Shown: one piece after another, positions 1 through 11,669 of the stretch
Layout: every line of letters begins with the position of its first letter
Position numbering within the stretch: the first letter of the stretch is position 1
Source of the DNA: Rhodocollybia butyracea
Lineage: Eukaryota > Basidiomycota > Agaricomycetes > Agaricales > Omphalotaceae
Direction: 5' to 3'
Length of the DNA stretch: 64,000 nucleotides
Assembly (NCBI GenBank): GCA_015501585.1
Contig: JADNRY010000247.1
Coordinates: 27,383-91,382 of the forward strand
Made by a program: the position numbers and the translations under genes
Notes under the pieces: model-generated
What the model was told of the DNA's origin: nothing
Database searches by the model: none
What the model saw: only the letters and a program-made list of their open reading frames with translations

Positions 1-552
1 CTTGAATGGATAACATTGAAGGAGATATTATATACCGAAGAGAAAAATCCTGTCTCCTTCTTCATACATCTGAGACAGCCAGCGATATGCATCCAAGAGA
101 ATTTTTTCAAACCTCCTGTTCCGAACTGTCAGATCCCGTGTGTTATACCAAAAATGGGCGTACAATGCTAATGCGAGATCGAGTTTATTCATTGCTACCT
201 GCTTCCAGTAAGCTGGCGACTTCCAGGAGGGCTCGGCGTATGTTCCAATGCCACTGTTATAGAACGTGAGCTGATCTTTGGTCTTGACAAGTCGACTGTA
301 TAGTTCAACAATGTTTGTGTTCTAACAGCAAAGCCACAATGAACGGAGTCAAAATTCGTTTAGTACTGGCGCACCAACCTTGTTACCAAACTTGTTTGAC
401 GTCCCGTCGATGCAAACCACTAAATTTCGTCTTTTTCCAGTGGTGCCCACACCGCAGCGGCATGATCCGGCTTCATCTCTGAGTACGTTTGGCTCGTTTG
501 CGGGTTTGGCCCCAGCATCATTGGCTTGTGCTGCTTGTGCTGAAGTAGACAT
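1..552 (-). CDS. DUF2235 (Tle1-like alpha/beta hydrolase) protein, 5' part only
   Basis: This is the first part of a minus-strand gene that leaves the window on the left. Exon 1 (552-379) starts MSTSAQAAQA and ends in the DUF2235 N-terminal motif RNLVVCIDGTSNKFG. After a 57-bp GT..AG intron, exon 2 starts at 321 with NTNIVELYSRLVKTKDQ. A third exon near 130-36 reads ILLDAYRWLSQMYEEGDRIF. The order and intron positions match the gene at 40857-44044 exon for exon, so the two are paralogues in opposite orientation. DUF2235 is the fold of bacterial T6SS Tle1 lipases and is common in basidiomycetes, where its role is unknown. The catalytic GFSRG exon lies beyond the window, so activity cannot be judged. 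Confidence 0.75.
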
Positions 553-1854
553 TAGCGCGAGAACCGTGAGTTGAGAGTCAAAAGCAGAGAGGAACGTTAG
601 GAAACAATTGCCCCTGGCAGCAAGCTCTAAATATAATAAGGAAGCGCTCGGTGATCAGTTACATCCGGGATGCATACAGGCTGGCTGTCAGGCAATGTCT
701 GAATCAATCGACCTGTCATGTCCGTGTAAAAAACAGGCGGAACAACGTTGAAACAGCAACCTCTTTCCAAGCTTCAATGCATTTGAGTCTCTTGACTTTT
801 CCTTGAGAGCTTTGGAGTGAATATCGGGCGGGGTTCAAAGTCTTTCAAAATTGTTCAAAACCCATAACCTTGTCCAACTCGTAATATCCAAAGGATAGTT
901 CTATCAAGAGCTTGAATGCGGAAACGAAGCGCCGTACATGAGTGTTCCCATCATCGATTCTATATGATTTGTACTATATAGTACATTAGAGTTCAAGCAA
1001 AATGTCAGAGGCTAGCCGCTACACCGAGCGGCGAGCACAATCCAACCTGGCTTGGAGAGGAATGCATCTCCTTCCTCATGGTGTATTTCGTGGTACAGCC
1101 GCTAATGGATCGTGGCTACAGCCTTCCTCTGATTTAACAAAGCCACTTCAGTCGATACAAAAACAGAAATGGGCAAGGAAACTACCTGAGTGACTTCATA
1201 GAATTGGTTGAATTGAATTGAAGGAACGGAAAAGAGATGGTAAGTAGATGATGTTTTCCTGCACGTCTCTATTGAGCAAAGGAGACAGACCGCGTGAATG
1301 CCACAGAGCGAACAAATTACGACTACGAGTTGAATTGTCTGGGGTTCGGGAGTGTTTCCAAGAAGTTTTTGGGACATCCAAGAGAGCGAATCAAGAGCGA
1401 ATCGGACGAGCATGCTCAACCTGAAAGCAGTTTGGGTGGACAAAAATATAAGTGTAATTAGTCACCTATATATACAAGTACCCAAGTACCCAGTACCCAG
1501 TATTAGCTACAGCAAAAAGAACATCATATCTTGATACATGTGAGCCTCCTCGTGCTAGAATCTTCCAACGGCTCTTCAGCGACGTCGCCGAAAGTAGGTG
1601 TGATATATCCTGTCTCCACGCGGTTCCTTGTTCCTGATTCCACCAAGTAACCAAAGATCTGACTCTAATTGCGCTTCATTTTATGAGTGCTGGCGCTAAC
1701 GAGCTAGAAAAGAGAGGACTTGCGGTGAAAGATATCAAGAAGGTGGTGCATTAGAAGGGGAGGAAAGGGCACAAACAAGTGAACAAGGCATACATAGTGT
1801 TCTCCTATGGGCCGGGCCAACGCATTTAGCTTCACAAATATATGCAATGAGGCA
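553..1854. other. intergenic, upstream of the minus-strand DUF2235 gene
   Basis: No convincing coding region. It should hold the promoter of the divergent DUF2235 gene. An AT-rich TATATAG-type stretch lies near 970-985. The stretch 1690-1830 (an A/G-rich tract ending near GGGCCGGGCC) resembles segments at 56490-56600 and 57270-57420, and may be a worn dispersed repeat. Confidence 0.3.
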
Positions 1855-2165
1855 CACTACGGGAAGAAAAAACAATTGATATGATTGTCTGAGTCAATCA
1901 TTTTTTGAAAAAACAATCATTTAGATGTTTTTTTGCCAAACACTCATTTTGATTGTCTTGAGCAAACAATCATTTAGAATGCCCACAATTCAAGACAATC
2001 ATTTGGATTGCCTACTATTGAGGACAATCATTTTGATTGCCTTGAGCAAGCAATCATTTAGAGTGCCCAATTCAAGACAATCAGTGAGATTGCCTACCAT
2101 TGAGGACAATCATTTGGATTGCCTTGAGCAAACAATCATTCAGAGTGCCTGTAATTAAGACAATC
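1855..2165 (+). repeat. left terminal inverted repeat and subterminal repeats of CACTA-like element
   Basis: The TIR is 1855-1889. It is followed by about a dozen imperfect copies of a ~20-bp unit of the type GACAATCATTTGGATTGCC, partly palindromic (CAATCA/TGATTG). In CACTA elements such repeats bind the element's own protein. The matching field at the other end (25480-26000) uses the same core GACAATCATT. Confidence 0.65.
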
Positions 2166-3075
2166 ACTATGAAAGAGACAACATTTTGACTGATATCAGG
2201 CTAGACTAAAGGCAATTTATCTAATCCTCAGTAAAAAATTAGAGACTATACTAATGACCTTGTAGATCCTTGTATTGGATCTACAAAATCAATCCATTTA
2301 AACCACATCCCTAAGGTAATGAGCTTATCTAGTGAGCTATACCTAGGCATGAACAAACGAGCGAGGGTAGCCCACTTCAAAACATGAAGGCATGTCCAAC
2401 TGAACAAGAGTAGAGAAAAAATATCCGAGAAAGCATGGACATTGGCCAGTATAGGAGTATATTGTGGTCCGTGAATTGTAGCGTGGGCAGCAATACTTCC
2501 CAATACACAAAGTACATGTCTCGAGGATAGTTCCCCGTTACTTGGAATCAAGAGACGGGGAACATGGATGAGTGGAGAATGAGTGTGTGGCTGGAAGAGT
2601 GTGCTGATGAAGATTGGATGTAGAGAATAAGGCTTTGGAAGTTGTTATGGAGGAGTGAAGACAATGGTACTGGTTGCACCATCTCAGATTCCGGATAATC
2701 TCCACCTGAGGGTAGTCCAAATGTCAAATGTATGTATAACATCTCAGGAATGAGTGAATTAAGAGTGCTGAATTGGATGATGGATGCAACCCCTTGTGGA
2801 ATTGCCGAAAGTCTGGCTAGGCAACACCGGATGTGCAAGAGTTCATCCAGATTCTGTCTAGTGCTCCTCCTGTCTTGCCAATAGCATTCTAGACCATCCC
2901 TAGTCTTCTAAGCAACTGACACGCCAGAAGTATCGCATGCTAGAAGAGCACTGAGGTCTCCTTGTGTTTTCTCCCCAAAGCTAAGGTCTATCTTGCCCCA
3001 ACACCATCCTAGCTCAAGCAAACCGGAATCAATTGATGATCCACAAAGGCGCAGATGGATGAACATTGAACACAT
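2166..3075. other. internal part of the CACTA-like shell, no recognised gene
   Basis: Several medium minus-strand open frames overlap here, for example 2246-2551 and 2548-2838. Neither shows a motif I recognise. They could be exons of a decayed gene interrupted at 3076 by the ~2 kb repeat, but I cannot join them convincingly. Confidence 0.2.
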
Positions 3076-5148
3076 TATTTGGGTATTTACGTGTAGGTGT
3101 GTGAAAGGTGCTATAAAACAACCTAACAAAAACACTACCGCACCTAACCGTAAGAGATTCCCTGAGGGAAAGTTTGATAGTATCGGAGGTATGCACGCGG
3201 TTGCTCCAGGTTCAAGACCGTTGCGTTAACATGGGTAACTAAGCTTGGACAACTCTTAGAACTGAGTCGAGGGAAGCCCAGCTGGGTGTACATATGTACG
3301 AGGGAACGTCGGGATGTCCAAATCAATATAACCAAACCAAAACCAATAATGCGTATGTGTCCAAAACCAAATAATCAAAACCAAAACCAATACAACGAAA
3401 CTAAGATTCTCCTAGGCAAACTCTGGCTCTAGCTAGAATAGTAATCTCGAGGTTTGTCAACAACCCTAGGCAAACTCTGGCACTAGCTGCTGTGACGCCG
3501 TAAAGTCCTCGACCAAACTCTGGGCCAAGCTACGATATTGTGAGTGAACTTAATCACTAGGAACTCGTACCACAATATTAGTGGCTCGCCTAACTTCACA
3601 GGGAAGTCAACTAAGGAACCCTCACTCTGGAGCCAAATAATTCCTTACTAGAAACCGTCCCCTCTAAGGAAGCAACTAGATTTAAGGTTGATCTGGAGTT
3701 CGAGGGAACTCGCACGCTCAAGACTCGATCAGATTCTCAAGTGGGCCAAAGGAAGTTTGTGAAATTCTATTACAGGCCAAATTCCGCCGAGCAAGTAATA
3801 TGACAGTAAATCAAACTCCTTGAAGAAACTATCAGTCACTCCGCGGTAAAGCATCGAGACTGGCTAACAACTTCGTGAAGCAACTAACACTTCTCCGTGG
3901 GAACACGTAGAGAGGTGACCAGCTACTTACTAGGTGAAGAAACTAACAACCAACTCGTAGTTAAGTAGAGAAGCGTCACGCTACTAGTCCTGAGGACGTT
4001 CTACGGAGCTCACTTCCTAACATACAAATCGAGGGAAAGATCCTCTAAGGTGAAGGAACACAACCAATCTCGTACAGGGGAGGTGGCAAGTAACTTGTCT
4101 TATTGAATAAATATTTCTGGCTTATATACTGAGTAGAGAGAGTTTAATACAAAAAATAGATGAAACAGATACGGAGAGAGACGGAAAGAGAGTGGAACAG
4201 AGGAATCTGGCTCGGAAAGGAAACTCCAGCCTATATATGGTACACACGATAAAGAAATAGTCCATTCTTGGGTATATATCAGAGGTAAAATATGATTTCG
4301 TGAGGATTAACATAGTTTTAGAGTGTTTTGATCCGAGCGAGGTTTCTCCGATTACTCCACAATTCTCCAGGGTCAGGAGTACCTTTACGCTTCATGATCA
4401 CTTGCCGCCCGGTATCCCTTGGTAGAGTTTCATTCTATTCCTCGGATAGTTCTGTCCATCCTGAGTGTGATTAACATTCTCTCGAGAAGGCCTTTTGTCT
4501 AGCTTTCCAACGACACCACTTATGATAAGCTCGAGCAACTGCGCTGAGTATGTACAAGTGATTCCCGATAGTCGGCTTTAACGGATAAGACCTTCCGTGT
4601 ATGATTTCTAAGATCAAATGTTTCGATTTGCCAAGGCTATCCCGGTGCATAGCTTTCCGTAGGACCGCTAAGCATGTTTCTACCGTCCTCACGGTTACGA
4701 CCGGTGCCGCGAATAGACCTCTACGGTTTCCTCGGGATCATTCTGGTCCATTGTTACGGACTGTAAAGTCCACATCTTAACATAGCTCATTGGGGGTCTT
4801 AGTGCGAGGGATGCCTTCCCTCATAATTCCTTCCCTCGAGTAACGCATTGGCTTAGTACTTATCCTGCTTCGAGATGTCCTGTAGTTTAGAGAGTCTACA
4901 CTCTTGGGTATAACTAGATTGACGATCTAGCGTTACATCTCCGGGCAGCCCAGGTATCCTCGCTAGCTTGGCTCTAGGCTACGCTTGTGGGCGTACCTTC
5001 ACGGCTCGCTGAGTATTATTGTTAAGTTCTTTGCCTCGGGAACAGCTATCACGCTCGGGCTCCGTATAACTCTCTTATTGCATTGTATAACACGTACAAA
5101 GTGTCAAAATGTACGGTTACACGCCTTAGGCCGATTTTAGGCCTAATA
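3076..5148. repeat. ~2 kb dispersed repeat, copy 1
   Basis: Starts TATTTGGGTATTTACGTG and ends GGCCTAATA. It is flanked by ACAT on the left and ACGT on the right, a 4-bp duplication with one difference. Copy 2 lies at 14395-16237 in the same orientation. The outer parts are nearly identical; the middle (about 3700-4110) is longer and diverged here. There is no coding potential: the 63-aa open frame both copies share has no recognisable motif. The ends are only weakly inverted (TATTTGG against TATTAGG), so I cannot assign a superfamily. Confidence 0.6.
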
Positions 5149-6289
5149 ACGTGGGAACTTCTGAGCATACATGCCATCAGTGAGTATGATTAAAGAGTTG
5201 GGAAGTGAGTGGTTGGAAGTCGAGAACAGGAGGATGTTTGGATTAAGCGCTCAGCCAGCACTCCAGAAATTTGCCAGAAATGGAGTACCAAAGAGCTAAA
5301 AGAGCGGGGAGAAGTTGAGAACAAGTAGTCCGAGAACTGAAGTAATGACACAATTGATAAACAACTCCAAACCAAGTGCTAGTGAGGTGCAGTCAAGCAC
5401 TTTGGCACCCAAGTTAAGCAAGCGTTGAGCAAATTAGATAGACTGAATCCAGTAGTGAGACCCAATAGGGCCCAACTCAACTGCTATGACTTCATGCTGG
5501 AGTAGGGGATCGTGGCGTTCCGGGCCGGAGTTCACTGTCAGTATATAGCCTTTCACGCATGTTTGTAGCTACTCGGTCGTATTCACTCATGTTCTCTGCG
5601 ATTACTTCTCACTGAGGTTGGGGTCTCCCACCTCAATGCGCAAAGCCAACACAATGTTGAATGTGGGAGAAAGGGAGCAAACTGAGGTGGAAAGGCAATC
5701 CAGATGCAAACACTTGTGAACAAGACATCACGTCAAGGGATAGCTGTGAATACTACCACATGTACAACCCACATACATCAAGTGCTAGAGAAGCACATTG
5801 AGTACTTCTGGAACTGTGTACGGCGACTGAATGAGGTTTGTTTCTTTGGTAGATAATAATACTGCCGCATGACTCGTGAAATCCAAGCTGAATCTTTTCA
5901 AGTGGGGAGGCATCGATTTCGATGAGTCCAGATGCATTACTGGGGCTCACTGCCCCCCAATCGTTGCTTTCGGGTTCTAAACAAGTCTCAATTGCACTGG
6001 GCATGGTGGATGGGCTCAAACATTTTCGGAAATATCCCTGCAACTTGTACTTAATAGTTGAATCGAAGGCTGAGTGTACATGTTGTACCCAAGTTGATAG
6101 TCTGACATGGGTGGAGGGAAATTGGGAAGAGTGAGGGGATGTGGAAGCTTCTGAAAGGACATGTTGCCAACAAATGTAGTTGTTGGGTTGGGAAAGTGAA
6201 CAGAGTGGGATGGAATGGCCAACACGGAAGCTAAGGAATGAAGTTGGCTTGAGGCAAGCATATGCGAAACATTGTGGTAGTGCTATACC
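5149..6289. other. internal part of the CACTA-like shell, no recognised gene
   Basis: Contains minus-strand open frames (5753-6043 and 6016-6261) without known motifs. It also holds two copies of a small stem-loop motif: CAAGTGCTagagaAGCACaTTG at 5779-5800, and a longer version at 5372-5405. Related copies occur at 10033-10055 and 10098-10121. Confidence 0.25.
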
Positions 6290-6297
6290 TGCCTTAG

Positions 6298-8381
6298 CAC
6301 CTCATATGCCCAGTAGGCCTAGATAGTAGCCTTTGACATGGGGGGTGTGATGGCATAGGCAGTTGTTATGAAGATCCGCTATTATACGGTAGTGCAATAA
6401 AAGCGCTATATTTTGCATGGACTTTGATGTAAGATATCTCCCGAGTTAGTACCGAGATCACGCGTATGCGCCTCCCGCCTTGAGTTTGTGCCGCCTCCCG
6501 CTCATCTCCAGTTTTTCCTCACCCCCTGGAAGCTTAATATAACATTTACACCACTATAAGCTCTAAAAACCTCACAGCCATACATTTTATGTACACGACC
6601 TTGTACACGACCTTGTAACATAAGTAAGCCTAATAAGGGCATGTAAAGTCGTGACTCCGCCATACAAATAACTCGTTCCATTGTTCTCTGTTGTTCTCCA
6701 ATAATCATAAGTGGTTGATGTATGAATAAACTCTCGCTCAACTGTTCAAGCTGCTGTTTGGCTTTGAGAATGTCTCCGATTCGGAGGCACAAGAGACTAC
6801 CATCTCATCTTCAATAGATACAGTTAATAACTGATACATTGGATACATATTTTAAGTCTCGAGTAGTAGTGTGCAGTGTATAGCAATTAGTAAGGTTGTC
6901 TATGTAGTCTATAGGGCTAAATACTATTTCGTGAATACGCTGAACGATGAAGAGAGCTGTGGATGGAGCGTGGGAACGTACCGGAAGTGTTTGCCGGTGC
7001 TTCCGCTCGCTGTTCTAAACAGTGAACACAGGATGAAGACAATTTCTTATCAAGTGCGGACCTCACGGAAGCTCATGAGGATATAGAATCGTTCCTCCTC
7101 AAGCAAAAATTACACGCAAATACACGGGGAGTAGCTTGAAACACCTCTCCTTTGTAAAGGGATACAGTGCAGCTCATGCTCACGAGACAAAACAGTGTTC
7201 TCAAGAAGTAAAAAAATTACCTATGGGCTTGATATACTGGAGATAGATTTTAGTATGCTATATTAAGATAATATGGCAAACTTAGAGTTATTGAACAAGT
7301 TTAGCAGTTTCAAGTGTGTAATAGGTCTTTAAGGATCAATGTACAGTACAACGACTCAAATGAATGTAAGTAAGGTCGTGTCAAGATCATCAGACCACTT
7401 AAGTGTGGCCAAATTTAATGGATAATAGAAGGCTATTATACACTGTCCTACTGGCCAAGCTTGAAGGCCATAGTACAAGTCTTCCTTGCTTGACCTCGTT
7501 GTTTTAGATGGTGAGCACGAGTTTTACCCCATCCCTTTACAAAGGAGAGGGTGTTTCAAGCTACTACCCGTGTATTTGCATGTAATTTTTGCTTGAGGAG
7601 GAACGATTCTATATCCTCATGAGCTTCCGTGAGGTCCGCACTTGATAAGAAATTGTCTTCATCCTGTGTTCACTGTTTAGAACAGCGAGCGGAAGCACCG
7701 GCAAACACTTCCGGTACGTTCCCACGCTCCATCCACAGCTCTCTTCATCGTTCAGCGTATTCACGAAATAGTATTTAGCCCTATAGACTACATAGACAAC
7801 CTTACTAATTGCTATACACTGCACACTACTACTCGAGACTTAAAATATGTATCCAATGTATCAGTTATTCACTGTATCTATTGAAGATGAGATGGTAGTC
7901 TCTTGTGCCTCATCGGAGACACTCTCAAAGCCAAACAGCAGCTTGAACAGTTGAGCGAGAGTTTATTCATACATCAGCCACTTACGATTATTGGAGAACA
8001 ATGGAACAAATTATTTGTATGGCGGAGCCACGACTTTACATTATTTGGCTTACTTATGTACAAGGTTGTGTACAAGATCGTGTACATAAAAGCATGTATG
8101 GCTGTGAGGTATGTAAAGCTTATAGTGGTGTAAATGTTATATTAAGCTTCGGGAAAACTGGAGGTGAGCGGGAGGCAGCGAAAACTCGAGGCGGGAGGCG
8201 CATACGCGTGATCTCGGTACTAACTTTCCGGTACTCGGGAGATATCTTACATCGAAGTCCATGCGAAATATAGCGCTTTTATTGCGCTACCGTATAATAG
8301 CGGATCTTCATAACAACTGCCTATGCCATCACACCCCCCATGTCAAAGGCTACTATCTAGGCCTACTGGGCATATGAGGTG
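6298..8381. mobile_element. long-TIR palindromic (foldback-type) DNA element
   Basis: Two nearly identical inverted arms of about 870 bp (6298 to ~7170 and ~7530 to 8381) surround a ~360-bp spacer. The ends read CACCTCATATGCCCAG. Directly outside, TGCCTTAG is repeated (6290-6297 and 8382-8389), an exact 8-bp target duplication. That length is typical of hAT-like, P-like or KDZ-type transposition. The arms contain the same 71-codon open frame in opposite directions (6871-7086 and 7609-7824), with no known motif. No transposase is present, so it must be non-autonomous. Confidence 0.75.
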
Positions 8382-8389
8382 TGCCTTAG

Positions 8390-10874
8390 CAGTAGCTAGT
8401 ACTCCACTTGCTACATTTACTATTACCTGTAAGAGCTAACAAAGTACGCAGTAAGCTACAGCTATGGACTTTGTCAGTAAAAGTAAGTATAAAGGAAGTA
8501 AGTAGGCTCACCTCAGAGATAAGAGAACACTCTGAGGGGAGCCAATACGAAGTATCTACAAATATAAGTAAAAGATACGCGGCCTCCGCAGGCGGTGCGG
8601 AAATACAAATAGGCTATGAAACAAGGTACAAACATATAATAGTGCATGTTTAAAGATAGGATCAAGAAATATACCGCAGGATGAGACGCTTTGTGTAGTA
8701 ATGGCCCGAAATATCTAGTCCGGCACTCGGAAAGTCCAATCCTAATGATCAATCCCGATGATGTCACCGCATTTATGGAAAATCGCGTGACGTCATAAGA
8801 ATCAATTCCAACATTACCTTACTTTGATGTTCAGTTATACGCTAGCTTACATTTTACCACTTCATCCCCACACTTATATGCCTCTTTACTTACGTTCCAT
8901 TTTGTCTCACTATCCTTACTTACTGTTACCTACTATCTACTTGTTTGTTACTACACTTACTCTGTCCCCTTCCTATTCTTTAATTATGTGCATGTATATT
9001 TGTTCTATTGTGCTAGTGGCTGTCTTTTCCCTCTCTTTAGGTTCATCACACACCCAGCACTGTTTCTTATCTTATCCCAATGTTATCCGGTCCACATCGA
9101 TCTCCTGGAGGTCTCCTCCTTCACGATCTCTTCACGCCGCATCACAATCCCGACAGTTAATTGATCGCAAATCATTAATTTGATTGGATTGCCGGACATA
9201 CCGGGTATTCGTCCCTACCACTTCTCCTACATCGTTCCAGCCATTCCGCACTCCCCTCTCTCCAGGATTGTATCCCAAGGACGCATTGCACCTACTCTTG
9301 CATTGGCCCAAACCGCTAGGCTGTACAAAAATCTAGTGCTCCGGAATCAGGTGTTCATTATTCCTTATGTTTCATCTCATCATTTATTTGATTTTACTAT
9401 TTATCCTTTATCCACTATCCCCCTCCTTAACCCGAAGCTTCTCCGTACCTCCTAGGGTGTAGGCAACAGTCGTCGGAGTACACCTGAGTCGTGACGCTTG
9501 GATTTGGTCGCTCCATTCTGTCCTCACTGACTGAGCTAGGTGGGAGGCTCTGTTTTCTAGTCTTGTGTGTATCCTGCACTGCTCTGTCAATCCCATTGGA
9601 AGTACAGAAGGCTAAAGGTATTTACCATTCAACCGGACCGTTCTGTTCCTCTATCCGATCTTCCCGCACAAGTTTGGCTATTTTATTAGCTTGGCAATTA
9701 GCTACATATAGATACCTATGCAGACTTGTAGGGATCATCAATTAGTCCCCCCTCTCTTTTGATCACTTTTCTACCTTCTCCCAATTGATGCCTTATATTC
9801 TGTGACTCTTATATTGCGTGACTACGACCTTGCCAGCGAGTGCAACAAGTGTTGAGCTAAGTGTTAAGCTCTTTGTGTTATTATTATTATCTTCTTTAGC
9901 CCACTTCTTAGGTTTAATACCTTCAAAGTGAGATTTACCCTTACTTCTACATTGGACCCGACTGGCAGACTCGACTGGTCCACGCTAGGACCAACCTTTC
10001 TTACTTCACCGTCCGGGAAGTAAATACAAGAACCAAGTGCTAGATAAGCACCTTGGTGCGGTAGTATAATGGATGGCTTGGATGATGAGGCGAGTAGCCA
10101 AGCGCTAGAGAAGCACATTGGCATTGTTCGAACTCATGGACAATTCCTTACGCGCATGGCACTTAGCGGCGCAGAATTTCGGGACAAGCACGCAACTTTA
10201 GGGCTCTTCACCGTAACTGTAGCCTACGGGAAATATTACGTACCGTATCAGATTTTTTCAATTTTGACCATACCGTATCCGGTACGGGAAGTTCCGTATT
10301 TTCCCGTACCGTATGTCCGTTTTACCCCGTATACGGTTGTACTGCGAGGTGGCTGTGCATTTTAGACAAATTTATTCAAACTTAACTGAAGAAGTACAAG
10401 TTCAACTATATACATTAGTAGTTAAGTACCAACAAAGTTGCGTGCCTTTATAAGTGAGCCACAAGCTGCCGTCAGGGAACGGAAACACTTCACCGATGTA
10501 TTCCGCAGGTCACATGACTCGGGCGGCCCACTTGAATAACAGCTTGCAACGCTGTTGCTTCCCCCAAGTACATCTTACCCCATCTTTAATACATACTTCC
10601 ATGTCTGCATGCCCTTATAAGCAGATATAAGTGACAGGAATGATAGAAATGAAATGAGTGTTATTCCTTTCTGGGCGCTCGACTCGATACATTTTATCTT
10701 TATCAAGTTTGCGAAGTGGAGTGAATGATTCGACATGATCTCAATGCCAGCTTTGCTTTCTTCTGGCGCTTCTTGAGGCACACCCACTGCAGCTTCGGCG
10801 ACACGGAATGTGCGGGACAAGCGGTACGAGCGGAACAAACGGAACACAAGTGACAGATCACATGATCATGTCAG
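8390..10874. other. internal part of the CACTA-like shell, no recognised gene
   Basis: A pyrimidine-rich stretch (8820-9460) has overlapping plus-strand open frames (8824-9183, 9180-9455, 9491-9745) that look like composition, with no domain. Two small stem-loop motifs sit at 10033-10055 and 10098-10121. At 10218-10340 there is a cluster of palindromic TACCGTA/TACGG/CCGTAC motifs. 10575-10847 (minus) is an open frame of unknown meaning next to the Mutator insertion site. Confidence 0.25.
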
Positions 10875-10883
10875 TTGAACTTA

Positions 10884-10990
10884 GGAAATCGCGCGCGCAC
10901 AAAACTTCGTAAAGCGTAGCGCGTAAGCGATAGGGTAATGTTATTTACTAAAGGCGTGTGTAATACTTTCGCAAGAGCAGGTGACAGATA
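10884..10990 (+). repeat. left terminal inverted repeat of the MULE
   Basis: Partner of 23640-23745. TTGAACTTA precedes at 10875-10883. Confidence 0.8.
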
Positions 10991-11330
10991 AGATAAATAG
11001 ATAAGATAGATAGAAAGCAACGTGAACTCGGACTCGCCATCCGAATTGGTGATCTTCGTTTTGAAATCAGTAATCTTTGTTCCCAAATTGGCAGTGATGT
11101 GATATCCATAGCACTCTTCTACTCTAGTGCAAGTATCTTGGCTCCGATGTCACAACAACCTTTGTCTGGTTCATGTCAAGCTTTAAATATAACACTGGGT
11201 CAAGATCGCTCACTATCTGCGAGAGCTCCAGGGCAAATGAATACAAAAGCATTCTTTTCTTCTACTTAATCTATGTATTGCTTTTAAATCTGCAACCACT
11301 GGCCGAATTGAGCGCGGTCATGAGCGCAAG

Positions 11331-11535
11331 TGTGAGCGATAGGTTTTGATGGGATAGAAGTCGATAACTCTATCTGAGGGATTTACGGGGGCGCGGAAAC
11401 GGGGGGCACAAATGATCCCTTTATTGGAAGTACGGTTGTCAATATAAATAGTAAAGTAATAACAAATACAGTCAGACACGGGGTGCTACTTGAGCCCGAA
11501 ACAACCGTCGTCGGACCGGCGGTCCGTTCTCAACA
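11331..11535 (-). repeat. copia 3' LTR
   Basis: 205-bp LTR, about 97.6% identical by eye to 12808-13012. The purine tract AAGTGGGAG lies just upstream on the coding strand. TG..CA ends. Confidence 0.85.
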
Positions 11536-11669
11536 CTCCCACTTGTGAGGGCCAAGGTACACAGAACGTACCACATAAGAAGATAAATAAACAAAGAAAC
11601 AGAAACAGTCCAAAGGAATAGAATGAGACAGAACATACAAAAAAGGCTCCCACGACTTCAAGAACCCAG

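Noticed and set aside
4122..4313. 63-codon open frame found in both copies of the ~2 kb repeat (also 15209-15400)
   Set aside because: It is shared only because the repeat is shared; no motif, and the surrounding sequence is not coding.
6871..7086. 71-codon open frame present in both palindrome arms
   Set aside because: Identity follows from the inverted arms; no known domain and no codon evidence.
8824..9745. Three consecutive plus-strand open frames read as one gene
   Set aside because: Pyrimidine-rich composition with Leu/Ser/Tyr-rich translations, no motif and no good splice sites; probably chance.
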